From the NCBI RefSeq assembly GCF_026213295.1, contig NC_079424.1, forward strand, positions 12,133,992 to 12,197,991: a stretch of DNA of 64,000 nucleotides. The letters are read 5' to 3'. The stretch comes from Gadus chalcogrammus (taxonomy: Eukaryota > Chordata > Actinopteri > Gadiformes > Gadidae). This document shows, piece after piece, positions 26,542 to 38,600 of the stretch. The notes below the pieces were generated by a model. That model made no database searches, was not told the origin of the DNA, and saw nothing but the letters and a program-made list of their open reading frames with translations. The position numbers and the translations under genes are program-made. The number at the start of each line of letters is the position of its first letter. The first letter of the stretch is position 1.

Positions 26542-27467
26542 TAAATGAGGCAGAACTCTTCAAAATGTGGGCCAGCTGCCGCGTTTCCCCTGGCTGGTTC
26601 CTGGGCTCAACACGTTGGTTGCCGTGAGTGAAAAGCTGTTCGACGTTGGACAGATGTTGGTGCACCAGCCAATCATCTAGTCAGACTGCAAAGTTTATAT
26701 AGGGGGCTGCGGAAATGGTGTTGCCATGGAATTCAGGAAATGATTAGATCCAAAACGGGACAGAAAAACAGAAGTATATAATTGAATTATCAGCCGTCCG
26801 CATCATTCTCCAAGCATACCGGCCAACGAACAAACCTCCTTGAATTTACAATTTGTAGCGATTCAGATAAGCTAATATGATTTAGCTAGCCGTATACATC
26901 GCCTAACCAACAATAAATTATTCCCAATTAGAATTTTCCAGGTTTTCTGTGTCCATCTGCACGCAATCGGGCCTGGCCTTGTCAGATGAGTGGCTCTGTT
27001 GCATCTCTCTGTGCGAGTGTGTTTGTGCACGTGTTCACGTGCACGCACGCTCATACACAGACACTTCCACAGTGACCCGAGTCCTGGCTGGCGTGTAATT
27101 AAGACAGCATGATATGCGAGTCCTCCAGAGGTCTTGCCTTGCCTAATCAATGGGCCTTTCATGAGGAATTCTATTACCGGCCCCACTTAACGCCTAATAT
27201 TTCATCGCTTTTGTCCGGCCAGATAATAAGTCATTCCAAACACATTTCAGGAGCAGCGAGCGGCAAACAATCAATTGTGCGATGTAATTAATTAAAGCCG
27301 GGCCAGGAAGAGACGGCGGTTGACGTATAAACAGGGGACAACGTGTCCACAGCAGTTTTCTAATTGACTGGCATCGCATATTCAAGTCTCCTGTTTCCCT
27401 AACGCCCCCCAGCCCCACACAGATATATTATCCTCCGAAAGGGCAAAGCTTTCGCTCAACATTGATA

Positions 27468-27675
27468 ATGGGAGGCTGGGTGGTGCTGGTGGTGTTGGTG
27501 GCGCTGATGATAATATGGGTGGCAGGCAGGTTGTTGTGGAGAGCTGGGTGGTCTGTTGGGTGGTTTTGGTTGGTGGGTGCTAGGGTAGGGGTTGTGGCTG
27601 GTGTGGTTGAGTGGGTCGTAGGGTCGGTGGTGTTGGTGGTTGGTTCGTAGGGTAGGGGTTGGTAGTGGTGGGCGA
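27468..27675. repeat. G-rich GGT-type degenerate repeat
   Basis: Many GGTGGT, GGGTGG and TAGGGTAGGGGTT words on the plus strand, with G-quadruplex potential. The transcript strand is C-rich. Confidence 0.75.
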
Positions 27676-27886
27676 GACTTTGCACGTCTCTGCAACCACA
27701 TCCTACATGAGGAAACCACACACAGACCTAAGTTTGAAAGAACATACAGCCGAGGAAAGATACAGATTTTCTGTGTTTCTATATGTGTTTACGGCAAATG
27801 CAAATTGAGGAAATGTACAAAAATACATAAATTGTAAAGACGAATCCTCCAACACCGGGAGAGACAAATAACACTTTCACATATTT

Positions 27887-27902
27887 TCATGAATATTCAT
27901 GA
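27887..27902. promoter_or_regulatory. Perfect 16-bp palindrome TCATGAATATTCATGA
   Basis: The core ATGAATATTCAT resembles palindromic POU-dimer sites. It sits in the last suclg2 intron in AT-rich DNA, where such palindromes can arise by chance. Confidence 0.25.
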
Positions 27903-27957
27903 CATTCCCAATTCTTTGTTAGTGCCTCTATTCATGTGTTATTGTTGCACCATTCTT

Positions 27958-27965
27958 GTGTGCGC

Positions 27966-27996
<31 letters not shown>

Positions 27997-28016
27997 TGTG
28001 TGTGTGTGCGCGCGCT
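27958..28016. repeat. (GCGT)n tract with GCGCGC ends
   Basis: About eight GCGT units followed by GT units and bounded by GCGCGC on both sides. It is alternating purine-pyrimidine DNA. Confidence 0.9.
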
Positions 28017-28347
28017 GTAGAGTTGGCACAGCTGTAGGAGTGAGAAAGTGAGGGAACAAATGAATGCATCCGCTTTGTTTCTGAACGACCTGTGCGTGTG
28101 TAGGCGTGTGGGTGTACGTGTGTGTGTGTAGCCGAGAGCGGTAGAGGAGACGGATTGTTCCCTGCAGTAGTTGAAGTCAACGCTTTCGATGCAGCCATTA
28201 TGAAGGTATGCGTTGGTTTACGGTGAGTGTGTTGGATGGGCGTGTGTGTGTGCATTTGTGTGCGTGTTCACCTGCAGCCACTAGGTGCTGCCAGAGACCT
28301 ACTAACTGTCAAGCTGCTGGAGCCATGAATAGTAACACAAGCAAATG

Positions 28348-28502
<155 letters not shown>

Positions 28503-29607
28503 CAAGGCTACTATGAGACACCGGTATTAAAAGGAAGGTTAATATCGCCCCTCAATGTCAAAGTAAACTATAGAGAAAGAAGCTTGCGTAAAGGTATCGC
28601 AAGACTCATCAGGAAAACCCAGTGTGTAGAGCGCATGCCAAAAAACATGAATTGAGAAGATACACTTTTAAATTATTTTTTGTCACCATGAAATGGTTAC
28701 AATGAAATCAGAAAGAGTTCAAATGCACCGTAAATAGCTTGTCGAGGATTACAATCATTTTTAGGAATCGGGAGTACGGCTAAAGTTAGATTGAGTGTGA
28801 GAGAGAGAAGGCAAGGTGGGGGTTAAACATAAGGTTAAGGCTACAGTAAACAAGACAGCAGAGAGCCAGAGGGGGGAGCGTTTCTATTGGTCCATACCAA
28901 TAAAAACCTTTCACATGAAATATTTATGGTGAAAAATGTAATGACACAGCCCCAGGGCGAGCAAGTTTACCAGCCTTTACATGGGAAGCAGGAGAGGCCA
29001 AGCAGCCATATTATGTTATTACAGCTATTTCAGCTGACGGCCTAGGTCTTTGTGGGTATTCTAACGTCGATTCTGTGCTCGTGTTCCACCGTGTTTACGC
29101 CTTACTCATGGTTATAAATAGAAAGAAAAAAAAAACGTTCTTTAAGTAATACAAACTAGAAATATATTTATGTACACAGTGCGCGTTGGAAGTATATGAG
29201 CGCGTATGCGTGCGTCTGAGTGAATCAGCAGTAGATTATTCTGTAAAGGTGTCGAAACCCCTTCTGACCCTACCTACACTCGTCTCTTAATTATCGAGCA
29301 ACAGCGGTGCAAAGAAAAAAAGAAAAGAGGGAAAAAAAGAAAAAAAGGCTCAATCTCCCTTTTAAGGCGAAAATTGCCTCCACTGCCTGACAGACAGCCG
29401 CTCGGCAAATCAATAAGCCATGGAAGAGAGTTAAGCGAATGCAGTCATCCTTCCCCCCCCCCCCAGACCCCACTAGCCTAGCTTCAAGCATCTCTCTCTC
29501 TCTGCTCTGTAGAGGCAGCGGGTCGCTTCACAGGGCCACGGCCCTGGGGTCTGCCGTGGCCAAAGGGGGCAGCAGTTCATCACATATCTCTGGGAAGTGT
29601 GCTTTAG

Positions 29608-29820
29608 AAATGCTTTGTTGTTAAAACACACTTTGTTGTTCAAAATGCTCTGCTGTAAAAAAAAATCCCTGTTCTTAAGATAATCAAACGCTAGATGGAT
29701 AAGATAATCAAAAATGCTACGTTCTTAAAATACAGTTTTCTTATAATAACGTTCTTAAAATGTGCTGTTCTTTAAATGCTCTGTTCTTTAAAATACAAAC
29801 ATTGTTCTAAGTGCTGTGAA
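29608..29820. repeat. Degenerate TGCTNTGTTCTTAAAA-type repeat
   Basis: Words such as TGCTCTGTTCTT, ACGTTCTTAAAAT and GTTCTTTAAA recur irregularly every 15-40 bp across about 200 bp of the last intron. Confidence 0.5.
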
Positions 29821-30756
29821 CATCTGAATTGTTTATTCTATCGTGCATGTGCTCCATTGTGGATTGGGTTGCTTAAGGAAGATTGGATCTTTCACTGATT
29901 ATTCCCGATAGGTGAAATTATGTGTTAAATAAATCAATCTGTGTTTATTTCAACACAAACACAATAACAAAACCCCTGCCCCCTCCCCCACTTTGCCCAC
30001 CAGCACTAGTTGCATGGAAACCATGACTCCCTAAATGAAATCAAGTCGGGGCCGTAAAAAAAAAAAAAAGAAGCTTCCCCCAATTAAAAGTTGGCCACTT
30101 AATCCGTTCTGATCCAGTTGCAGAGCGCCGGGCCGTTCCTTAGTGGCCCTTTGGTCAGCCTAACTAGCGAGCTGATTGATTGTCAACAAATCCCCACTCG
30201 TGTGTGTGCGAGACCCCGTGTTATGACCAGCAGCTAAAGCCCGGATTAACCCACGCGCCAGAAGAGAGTGGTAAGACCAAAAGCGAGCCCTGACCTTCTG
30301 GGTGGAGGCAATTTGCAAGTCAGGGTGAATTCCGGTTGGCTGTTAAGATGAAAATGCAGAGGGCAATTATGGGGCTATCTGTAGCAATGACAGAGCTAAT
30401 CTCAGAGTCAACATGCATACGCTTTTTTTTAAAAAATTTTTTTACCATAAGCAGTTGTTCGGAACAGTCTTTTCATATTCCCCAGAAGGGAATTAATAAT
30501 TTAAGATAATAAAACCGAGTTTGGAGGACACAAGTTGATTTCATTTTTATATTACTTTGAAAGATATCTAGAGCCGTACGAAAACCCTGATTATTTAATA
30601 GAACATTTTATTGAAATATCCTAAATGGGTTTATAATAACCCTACGCACATCAGAACAACTTTCAATTGTTGGATGAAAATATAATAACCTTATATAGTA
30701 CATATAAAATTCATTGCCTGTGACTTGTTTGTACTTTTGCAGACAAGCCTTGATGG

Positions 30757-30811
30757 TTATAATTTGCCATGATGCACGGTGCAATTTGCCGCATTTCAAT
30801 GAAGGAAATGC
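30757..30811 (+). repeat. 55-bp element, copy 1 of an inverted pair
   Basis: This copy matches the reverse complement of 35559-35613 at 53 of 55 positions. It contains an 11-bp dyad TGCACGGTGCA and two TTTGCC words. The flanks are unrelated to those of copy 2, so the unit is sharply bounded. It sits in the last suclg2 intron. No transposon ends or target duplication are seen. Confidence 0.85.
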
Positions 30812-32471
30812 TTCAGCAAAAAACATGATTATATGACCATATGAAATGTCAAACGCTACTTAATGTTCTCCAGGCACTTTTTTTTACTGGAATGAGAGTA
30901 CTTTTATATCTGAGCATGGGATGTTATAATGTCTGTTCTAATGTGCCACCATTAGTGGTTCATACTGTATATGCTCAATTATATGTCCTTCTAACTGATG
31001 CACTGTTTACATTTAGTAAAAATACACTGAAAACATTGCTGTTTTTCTTGCCTACCTCATCTCACAAATCCAACCAAAATCCCTATTATTAATTACTCAG
31101 CAAAGGTCTACATTTTTTGTATTAGGTAGCCTCAAGCAGTTCTTCTAAAACATTTCTAAAAGTCCAGTGAACTAATATGAGTGGGCCGTTATAAAATAGA
31201 GTATAGAGCAGCATCGTAATGCACGCATACAGTCGAGGTTGGAACAGCGTGTTGTTCTTACAGTTTGCTCAACAAGCCAGAAGCACTCAGCTTCAGGGCT
31301 TTTTTGTTAAGATTCTGGCAATCATGAACTTCCTCGGCGCCATCTACCGAGTTGTTGAGTCGGATCTCATTCATCTTGTTAAATGGTTGTCTACAAGTAG
31401 GCTATGCATCTCACAATAACTGGCCGAATGTTTCCAGAGCGATTTCAGGCTATTTAATTACTGGATGCGCCGAAGAAAGCCGACCAATGTCTTCAGCGAA
31501 AGACCGCACAAGATTCATACTGGCACTGTTGGTTTGAGTTTATAATTTACAAACAAGTCTACCAAGAATCAATTTTCATGGTCTAGTAGAAAAAAAAAGT
31601 CCAGTCCAAAAACGTTTTAATTAAGACATTCCCATTTCTAGGCAATTCTCTTGTCCAAAATGGGCCGTCTCTGATGGTAAAACATGTATTTGATTGTATA
31701 GATATGGAGAGAACATAATAAAATAAAAACTCATTTTTCTTGTTATTGGATATTAATGAGATTAAACATTAATGAGAAACACGGCTACAACTTGATGAAA
31801 AATTGAATTAGCCAGGTCAATATAGCACTCCCTTCTGTCCTTGGCCTGTTTTTGGAACCAGCCTCTCCGCCCTGGCCCACACAAACTGAGCTGGCTATGT
31901 GTGGGAATTGATAATTGAGGCACAGGCGGGCTAAATAAGGGCTAAAGAAAGACCGAAAGACACAAGGACCTCTGGAGCCTCGCTCATTAGCATACAGGGG
32001 GTTGAAAGGTGATCCAATCAGGGTGCGGTCTCCATTGTCTCGCTCGGCGCCCGTCCACCCTTGCTTAGGATCATGACAAGGGTGAAAAATGCACTATTGG
32101 TTGCTACTGCAGGAGTCGCCCGAGCCCCTCAATGAGAATGGATGGTCCTATTGGTGACAATGCAATGATTCATGTCCTGCCACTAAAGTTTAAAACAAAG
32201 CAAATAAAACCTGCCCTCCCGCCAGCTTGTCCTTGTGACGAAAAATCAATGAAGGTCTGCATATTCCTTAACGCTGGCTTCCTTGGTGATGAGGACTCAT
32301 CGATAATGGCCCCCATTAAAGGTTCAGTGTTTGTGACGGCGCTCACCCAACGAAGAAAGTGTGACCAGCTAGAGAGGTCAGAGGTCAGACAGGTCGGAAC
32401 TTTGAGGGCTTAGGGACGTTTGGTGTGTACGTGTGCCTGTGCGTGTGCGTGTGCCGTGCCGACTGACCCAC

Positions 32472-32592
32472 CTTCGAGCCGAACCACCAGCGGCACCTTG
32501 AGTTCCAGCTCGCGGCAAGCCTTGGTGATGCCGTTAGCGATGATGGCGCAGTTCACAATGCCCCCGAAGATGTTCACCAGGATGGCCTCCAC
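32472..32592 (-). CDS. suclg2: suclg2 coding exon (seventh in window), NIFGGI motif
   Basis: This 121-bp exon is 40 codons plus one base of a split Gly codon. The acceptor is ccctacag and the donor GTGGGT. It encodes fragment residues 246-285, starting [20 protein letters not shown] and ending [10 protein letters not shown]. Across its visible residues it matches the recalled human SUCLG2 segment with no difference I can name. VNIFGGI is a family hallmark of the CoA-ligase domain. It is isolated between introns of 23,837 bp (upstream) and 6,795 bp (downstream). The intron just after its donor is CA-rich in transcript sense. Confidence 0.97.
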
Positions 32593-35558
32593 CTGTAGGG
32601 CCAGAGGAACAAAAGGGTGTGGTTAAAGATGAATGGAAACTTAGATGTCATTCTTCCTTGTGTCATATCAAAGCATCAAGGATTGAGGGCTCACTGTACT
32701 AAAAATGAAATTCCTTTTTTCTAATTAATCACAGCTATAACTGGCTGTTTGAAACATCTCCCCCAGCAATTCACACTTTGCAAAAATAGCATGTGTAACG
32801 AGTTCTGAAAGTTCCTCATCAAATTGAGCAGGAACCCTTGATGAAGTAGGGCGTCTGCGTGGTGTGTACGTGCGTTTGGTCGTGTTTGCGTTGGTAGTGC
32901 TGCCAAGGTGATTACACAACATGCTCCCTGTAATTACCTTGGCGGACTCAAAGGAAAACAGGGTAGGAGCACACAGAATTAATCCTCCATGTTTGTTTAT
33001 AATCTCTCTTAATCTGTTCGCAGACTTGGAGGAGAATTGTGTGGAAGTGCACGTTGATCGTTCTGCTGGCGTGAGTTGAGTGCGTGCGATTGAAGAAAGG
33101 GTTGAGTCGAGGACTTGGATAGCTTTCAGAAATGAGATCCGTCACAGTGCCGACCGTCTCCTTTCCAATACGTGCAGTTGAGAACATGGACGCAGCACAT
33201 TTCAGACACAGGCAGCACAGCAAGTAATTGGCAGGACTTTTCGGTCAACATAGAACCATCGAGAGGAGGAAATTATACAACAAGCAAACCCGACGCAAAC
33301 CGGTGCAAACTTAACACCATACAAAACAAAATTAATACGGGTTGATCGCAAGGAAGTCCTGATAATTCATAGTTGATTTCGGTAGAAACCTTTCCTACAT
33401 TCCTTTATTTTTAGTGTGTGCCTGTGTGAAAGCTACCAGGTATAGACGCGCCCATCTTTCATCCCTACTACGATCAGTCTGTAAGTGCACTTAAGGACAT
33501 TCCTTCCCTGCCCCCGGGGGACCGCTGTTCCTCAATGTCGTAAAAAAACAGATCGCAAACCCTAGCAAAAAGTGAGCTTTACAACAGGTGTACACTGAGA
33601 AAGCGGCGATATGCACGTGCATGTGCAGGATGGCTGGTGCGTTCACATGTACAACATCACAACACAACTGCGTGATTAGGACCCATTGAGCCATTCATTC
33701 TGAATTAGTCTATGGCTCTTGACATAGAAATTTACAGCGGGTCTTTGTGTGCTAGGCAAAGCAAAGCTTGCATCAAAAAGAAGGATGTATAGCATAGGAT
33801 GTGTTACATAGAGTCTTGGATATTGGGAACAAAGTGGTGTGAACCAGTTTATCATTCCTCAAATGCCAATCCTTCATGCGGCATGCAAGGTTGTGGCAAA
33901 AAGCTATCAGATGCCTTCTCTGTGTGTGTGTGTGTGTGCGTGTTCCCATGACACTGGTCTAGTCATGGCTCAAGGCAGGATCACAAGGCCATTCCCTGCT
34001 TAGCGCCACCTCGGTCTGCAGCCAATTAGAGACGTGTAAACAAAACCACAGCCAGGGAGAGGACTTGATTTCTGAGACAAGAAATAGCTTCTAAATCCCA
34101 GTCTTCTTGCAAATAGTGGAGTTTAAATGTGGTATATTAATTAATTACAGTTAATTAGTGTTACAAAATGTTACGGTACGTATGACTACAGGATATCTCC
34201 ACCGAAAAACAGGCCAACATAATGATGTGATGTTCCTTCCAATTACACTTTATTTTCCTTATGCAATTGGATGGAACACGCCGGCTCTGTGGCAAGCACT
34301 GCTACTGCACAGCAAGTCGCTGGGTTCTGGCCGAATAAGGAAATATCTGTGGGCATGTTCTACACATACATCAACCGTAATGCATGAACGCTCATTTGAT
34401 TCTCACCGGGCCAACGTTGCCAAAATCAAGCTCCCTGGAGATGATGAATACAGTTTTATGCTTCAGAAACATTCCCTCTTGTTGTGAGATTTTTCTTGTG
34501 CGTTACCTCTTATGACCTTTTGTTCGGAAGTTTTTTTCATATCCTTCCTTGCCCATGTAGGTTTTAGTGTATACCGTCACTATCTGAATAATGCCCACTG
34601 ACGCAAACTCATTTGTGAATGTCGTCAATAGGACCAAGTCTAGTTGCTACAAAATGATACTTTACTGTGCCTGGCAGGAAATTAGTTTCAATTTAAGGGA
34701 AAGTCATTTGCATGCTTTAATTCATATCAGGTTAAAAATGCACTAAAAGTGGTCGGAATTGCCTATGTGAGACTGCCAGAACAATTAAACAAACGAGAAC
34801 CGTTTTCACATTAACAAAGTTGAGATTCTCAGTATTCATGGGTTCTGTTGGCATGTGCATATGATTAAATGTCCCATATGGACATAAACACACCGTCGCA
34901 TGCAGCACACATTCACCAGATGCATTGTTTCCACTGGGGGGCAGCAGAGACCTGAATCCAGTCTCTAGCCCGCAAAAGGGAGTCCGTTTCCCACTTTATC
35001 AGCAGCAACCTATTTTTCAACTGTCTCTATTGAGAAACACCATATTTCATCCATTCAAGCACCTCCTATTGACACAGATGTATATTAATGATACACACAT
35101 ACAAGATTTATGTCGTCCAGTAAAGTAGTACATGCAGTTTTATGGAAATACGAATGTGGTTCCACTCGGCTGTCTTCCATGTACTCTCTAAACATCTCAG
35201 GTTTGGGTTACAACAAACCAGTGCCTACCCCAGAAAGCACAACAGAACACATTACATTATTTGTTGTACAATCACAAAGTGCCCAAATATGTCAAATATA
35301 ATAAAATAAATGTCTACGTTTTTAGGATCGAGGTACAAACTTTCCGAGGCCAATAAGTAATTTTGTGTTCATTGCCCTCCACACATTGGCCATAAAATAA
35401 ATACTGCCAGAGAATATATTGTACTTATCGCAGAAGGCTGGCGAGCTGAATGGAACCAACCAGCAAGCACCTGGTTCTGTCTTGGAGCCTTTAAATGCCA
35501 CTCTTATGGATGGGCCCGAGCAATGGAAGGTTCAATCTCCACGGTTTGACACTCAAAT

Positions 35559-35613
35559 GCATTTCCTTCTTTGAAATGCGGCAAATTGCACCGTGCATCA
35601 TGGCAAAATATAA
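35559..35613 (-). repeat. 55-bp element, copy 2 of an inverted pair
   Basis: This copy lies in opposite orientation to 30757-30811, in the giant intron on the other side of the seventh exon. The two differences are single A/T swaps. It is either a duplicated regulatory element or a fragment of an undescribed dispersed repeat. Confidence 0.85.
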
Positions 35614-38600
35614 AGTCTCAAACTCTTCTTAAAACACGGCCCGAGTTGATCCAGACTTAAAAAGGCAGGGGAAATAGAAAATTGGAACAAAATAATATTA
35701 AACAACAGATCATGTCGGAGTGGTTTAATGTCACACATCCCGTCGAAGGCGGACGAGCCACTTTGCTCCGAGGCCCATATAGGCAAGTGAACCATTGGCA
35801 GCGGAGTGGAAGTCTTTTATCAGAGCACGGAATAAAGGAGGGCGGCATAATGGGCAAGGTTCCACTCTTTCAGAGGCTCTCTGTGTGTACTTCCATGCCC
35901 CATTGTGGGCTGAGCAGGTGCCTTCTACCTGGACCCCGGTAAAAATGATTATAATTTCACAAAATGGGATCATAGCAGCCAGAACTCCGCCAGCCTGTCA
36001 AGGCTTTTTTCCTGTCCAACTCAAAGAGGGGCCTTCACAGTATAAATCAGCTTTTCTGCCTGCCATTATATAGCCAGCTAACTGCATTTAGGACAAGAAA
36101 GAAATGTAGCTCAGACGATTTGACATGCTCTCATAGCCCCATGGCTGCTTCCAGATCAGCATTGGCTCTCGGTGGCTTTCCCTTGGCTTCGCTGGCCAAA
36201 GAACGTTTGAGGACGCCTTCGCCGGTACAGTTCTCATTATTAAACTAACCGACACAGTAATTGAGGTTTTGTTTGGACTAAAATAAAAACACATAGGCAA
36301 ATCACCGTCAGTGGCTCAGCAAATGATAATGCATGGGCAGACAATGAAACACAATCAAGTGGTGAAATATGACTTGAAATTCGCTGTATCTACTTAAAAA
36401 CAGCAAAAGATCACGCTTTTTTTCTCCCCCTTTAAGATCCAACCCTGAGGGAATTTTAAAGAATTGCCTCTGTTTTTTTTGCCAGGATCCCTGTGGCGAA
36501 ATGTGTTGAATAATCGCTAGCGCACACATTTCTTGCGTCCATAGCCGGCTAAAGCAGTGTTAATCTGTCTACAGGAAAGAAAAGGGGAAGGCATCTTGTT
36601 GTCTTTGTAAGCCGCTAGCAGGAAGGAGCGTGCCGAAGGCCAGGCTGGAGCCGGGCGTCTCTCTGTGGCCTATTAGGGGACATTGTCTGGTCTTATCTGC
36701 TGGAGACAGCTGGAACAGTCACTGCCTGCTCTGCTGGCCCTTGTTTAAACCGCGCCGATCTGCCCGGGGGGGGGCAAAACGCTTGGTTCTGATGGGGCCA
36801 CAGGTTAAGATGCACAGCTTTCAAATCAGCACAGACCCGCTGGCTGTAATCACACATCATGGGGAGGACAAGAGAAGAGTCGGTTCCTCTCAACCCATTT
36901 CACTGATGGCTGAGGTGGGCTCAGTTTGCATCTCATTCTCATCGGCGAAAAACCTTTTTTCATAGAGTATGCGTTGTTTGTGTGTTGTAGGGTAACTCAT
37001 ATCTGCGTTTTACTAGCATTCTGAAAATATTTAAATGAATAAAAGATCACTGACATATTTACATCCTATGTATGATGATTTTAATATAGAGGAACCAGTG
37101 TCTATTTGTAGTTTTTCCATAGTTGTGACACACTGTACATATGGAAATGTATTTTTGTCAGCATGTAACATAATATATGATCAGAACAGAGCAAGAATGA
37201 CAGATTTTTCTTGCTACAAAACAAAACAAAATTCACATTTCTTTGAAAATGCAAGACTTGTATGGCATAAACTGAAGTGCAATTAATGATGTTTTTACAT
37301 AAATGCCATGTATGTCAAAGAAGTCTGATGAACACAAACACTAATTGTGTGAATACAAACACTCAAGGTTGGTTGTGACTTTCAGGATCAATTTAGTTCA
37401 ATTCCATCAGCATGTTTGTCAAAGCCGTTCTTGGAGAAACTGACAAGACTACAAGAAATCCAAATAACAAAAGGAGGGTATAACAGTAAAACAGAGACAG
37501 AACGGCTCTTGCAAGGAAAAGAGGGAAAGGAGGAGGCGGTGGTGCTTGGTGGGGGTACCGAGAGGTGCTTTCCACTGAAGGGTGAGACTGGGCCTGGCAA
37601 GGAAGGATAAGAGGGAAATAATTATCCGGCCTGGTGAAGCATGACAGCTCCTTCCAGGGCCTGTGCAGTGAGACAGACTCCGCTTTATGTCGGGGCCGCC
37701 ACCATGTCACCACTGAAGACACCTCTTGACAGACAACATCTGAGGTTTGGCTCCATGTTAGAGAGCCACAGCGACTGACAGCTGCCGACCTGATTGAGGC
37801 AGTCAGGTGCAGACAGCGACTCCCGCGGAGAACAAAAGGGAACGGACTTGGTTTTGATTTCTGCATATTTTGACCGTAATTTATATTCCAGATTACGCAT
37901 TAATCTACAGGGATTACGGGGATCAAAGGAAAAACTGAAAAACAGCCCAGCCAATTCACACAATCCAAAAAGATACAGTTTTCAGATGCATTCAGGGTCT
38001 GAATTCTACTTTTAACGTTTAGTCTTTTTACCTGGCAGATTAGATAATCGACCCACCAAGCAAACATACTAATATGTATCCCTGCCACTCTTTTTTTAAC
38101 TGATTTATTATTAAACCATCCGCCATTGGCCGATGGCCTGCGTACATTTTTTGAACCCTGGCTGCATTCCTATGACCCGACTCATTGTGGAATCATAACA
38201 CCTTTGACTCTACATTGTCCTTCTGACTGACGTGGCTGAAGACGATCAGCGGCACCTCACATGACTACATCATCCCTTCACGGAATACTCAACCTCTTTC
38301 CCCCCCCCTTGACTTTTCTTCTTTCGGTATGAAGAAAAATGAAAAAAATGAAGAAACCAATCAAGGAGGAAATGGCTTGGCCCGGAGCCATGACATTGTG
38401 TGTCGGAAGTAGTAGAAGAGGACTTGGGGGAAGAAAGGAACAGGCCCATGTGAAGAGAGAATGGATTCTAGAAATGGTCATTACTGCCTCAAGGTCTGCC
38501 ATCTTTTGTGTGTAACCAGCAGGGTCAGAGGCTGAGACAGCTGCCTCCCAATGTTGTCTCTGTTGCCACTGCCTCCAAACGTTTCACCGTCCAACCTCCT

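Noticed and set aside
32420..32626. Plus-strand frame opposite the seventh suclg2 exon
   Set aside because: It is the antisense shadow of a well-supported exon with intact splice sites on the other strand.
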